Origin: Rhinopomastus cyanomelas
Lineage: Eukaryota; Chordata; Aves; Bucerotiformes; Rhinopomastidae
DNA length: 64,000 nucleotides
Direction of reading: 5' to 3'
Assembly (NCBI GenBank): GCA_013400115.1
Contig: VXBP01000417.1
Coordinates: forward strand, 115,461 to 179,460
Below are positions 62,601 through 64,000 of this stretch, one piece after another. The position numbers were made by a program, and so were the translations under genes. Each line of letters starts with the position of its first letter. Positions within the stretch are counted from its first letter, which is position 1. The notes below the pieces were generated by a model, which worked only from the letters and a program-made list of their open reading frames with translations, did no database searches and was not told where the DNA came from.

Positions 62601-64000
62601 TTTATTTCCATCCTTTTTTTAAGCAGTATGGTTATTCCACTTACCTACTTATAATTTGATTTCATAATCCATTATATCAGGGATTTTCCATAAAAGGAAT
62701 ACATTTGCAATACAACAGAAATTAAATCCATATGGACAACAAGGACAATAACAGAAACTCAGATTACATATACATCTGAAATCTTAGACCTTAGCCCTAG
62801 GATTGAAGACACAAAAACTAAATATATACATGACAGTTTAAATGTAAGAGGCCTCATCTTTTTTAGCTTTATTCAGTTACTCGAACCCACTGACTTACTA
62901 CACATATACTTGGGGCACACAGACATCCAGAAACAACGACAAAGGAAAATACTTTTTGAAACTGAACACACACATACACACAGCGGAGCATTCATCTACA
63001 AAGGCCATGACAATGGCTTTCAGGAAGTTGTGCAACTGAAAAATTAATTTTGAGGAGTATTCCTTAATTGCTGTAACAGAGCAGCGTTTGCTTGCCTCTT
63101 CTATGAATGTGTCCCTGCCCCAGGAGTCTGCTGCTCCCACGAGATCCACAGGAGAGCTCATGAGCTCTAGAGCTTCCCAGCATGGCCAAAGCTTCTGAAG
63201 ATGACACCTGTCACTGGACACATGTGGATCCTGAACACTGAAAAACTAACACTGGCCAAAGGTATGCAAACTTTTTACAGAGCAGGACAAATTTTACATC
63301 TAGACTGGACCATTGGTTTAGCTAGTTTGGCTCTGAGGACAGCAAAAAAACACCTGCAAAGACTGATCCTGGTTAGCACTATTAATTTCACCTCTTTCCA
63401 AGTCATGCTGCACCCAACTCGTGGAGAACAACTGCAGAAGTCGTACTACTTGCAAGAACAAAATCTGATACGGGCACTCCAAAGCATTTCAGCATGACAG
63501 GCCCTGGTACATATTCCTAGCAAGCTTGTAAAGTTACCACTGAAATCCAAGAACAACCACAGCAAATAAAGCAACCAAGATCCTACTGAACACAAAACCT
63601 ATAGTTCTCTGTTAGTTGTCTTGTACCAATGGCAAAGATGCCGCTCATCAGAAATAGGCCATCTCTCCCATCTAAAACTTCGAGGACCAAAATGTCACAT
63701 GTATGCAGAGAGATGGGTCATGCTCCAGGAAGACATTCAAAGCAAGACTAAAGCTGTGATAACTGGATTCCACATAGCTACTTTTTTTATCCTTGTGCAA
63801 AAACCCTTGCAGCTGCTCTGAGCAGTTTACAAAAAGAAAGCGATCAGAGAGAGATGATTTAGATTTGCAACATAAACGTCTTCCCCTTTTATAAGCAAGC
63901 TTAATACAGACATTGCTGCACTCACTCCAGCTGAGGTTTGGCAGGAATTGCGGGAGGAAAGACCACGAAGAGTGAAAGTGTTTAAAGACCAACTCATTTT

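Larger units (their letters stand above)
42598..64000 (-). other. probable ZNF148 5' UTR intron DNA running off the window
   Basis: The first coding exon has a clear acceptor, so a 5' noncoding exon must lie at higher coordinates. No CpG island or promoter-like GC-rich block is visible up to 64000, so the promoter is probably outside. The stretch is AT-rich and holds five CR1 fragments, a GACA repeat, a short CA repeat and an N gap. Small noncoding exons inside it cannot be excluded by eye. Long stretches such as 55-64 kb show nothing I can name. Confidence 0.6.

Noticed and set aside
1..64000. CRISPR arrays, phage, operons, tRNA or rRNA genes, or an undescribed system
   Set aside because: The content is ordinary vertebrate gene, intron and CR1 sequence. 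I saw no spaced direct repeats, cloverleaf or operon-like coding clusters.

Overview
This window is vertebrate nuclear DNA, almost certainly from a bird. The repeats are dominated by CR1 LINE 3' ends with the short ATTCTATG-type tail typical of birds and reptiles. Introns are compact, and the two recognisable genes have clear amniote orthologues. Nothing bacterial, viral or plasmid-like is visible. The species cannot be named from the sequence.

Two genes are present, both on the minus strand. From about 16.2 kb down to the left edge lies the 5' part of SLC12A8, a cation-chloride-cotransporter-family membrane protein. It has a probable noncoding first exon in a CpG island (donor after 16030), a short start exon (11393-11461), and coding exons at 10456-10602, 7482-7673 and 3424-3655. 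Together these encode the first 213 residues, through the early membrane helices. The remaining exons lie beyond base 1.

From about 22 kb to beyond 64 kb lies ZNF148 (ZBP-89). Its whole coding region can be assembled from six exons (42581 down to 29514). The assembly is 2370 nt, or 789 residues plus a stop, with all splice phases consistent. It carries four C2H2 fingers split over four exons and a long C-terminal exon, followed by a long AT-rich 3' UTR. No promoter or CpG island is visible between 42.6 and 64 kb, so the ZNF148 promoter is probably outside the window and this stretch is 5' UTR intron. The order and shared strand of the two genes match my recollection of the mammalian SLC12A8-ZNF148 neighbourhood (human 3q21).

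The rest is intron and intergenic DNA. It holds eight CR1 fragments (1.6, 4.0, 13.4, 43.1, 45.9, 47.9, 52.5 and 54.3 kb), several CA/GT-type microsatellites, a 21-bp minisatellite just upstream of the SLC12A8 start codon, a 470-bp polypyrimidine tract inside the CpG island, and a 31-base assembly gap at 44680-44710. The left 20 kb is clearly GC-richer than the remainder. I found no evidence of a previously undescribed biological system. The findings are local oddities of two conserved genes and their repeats.
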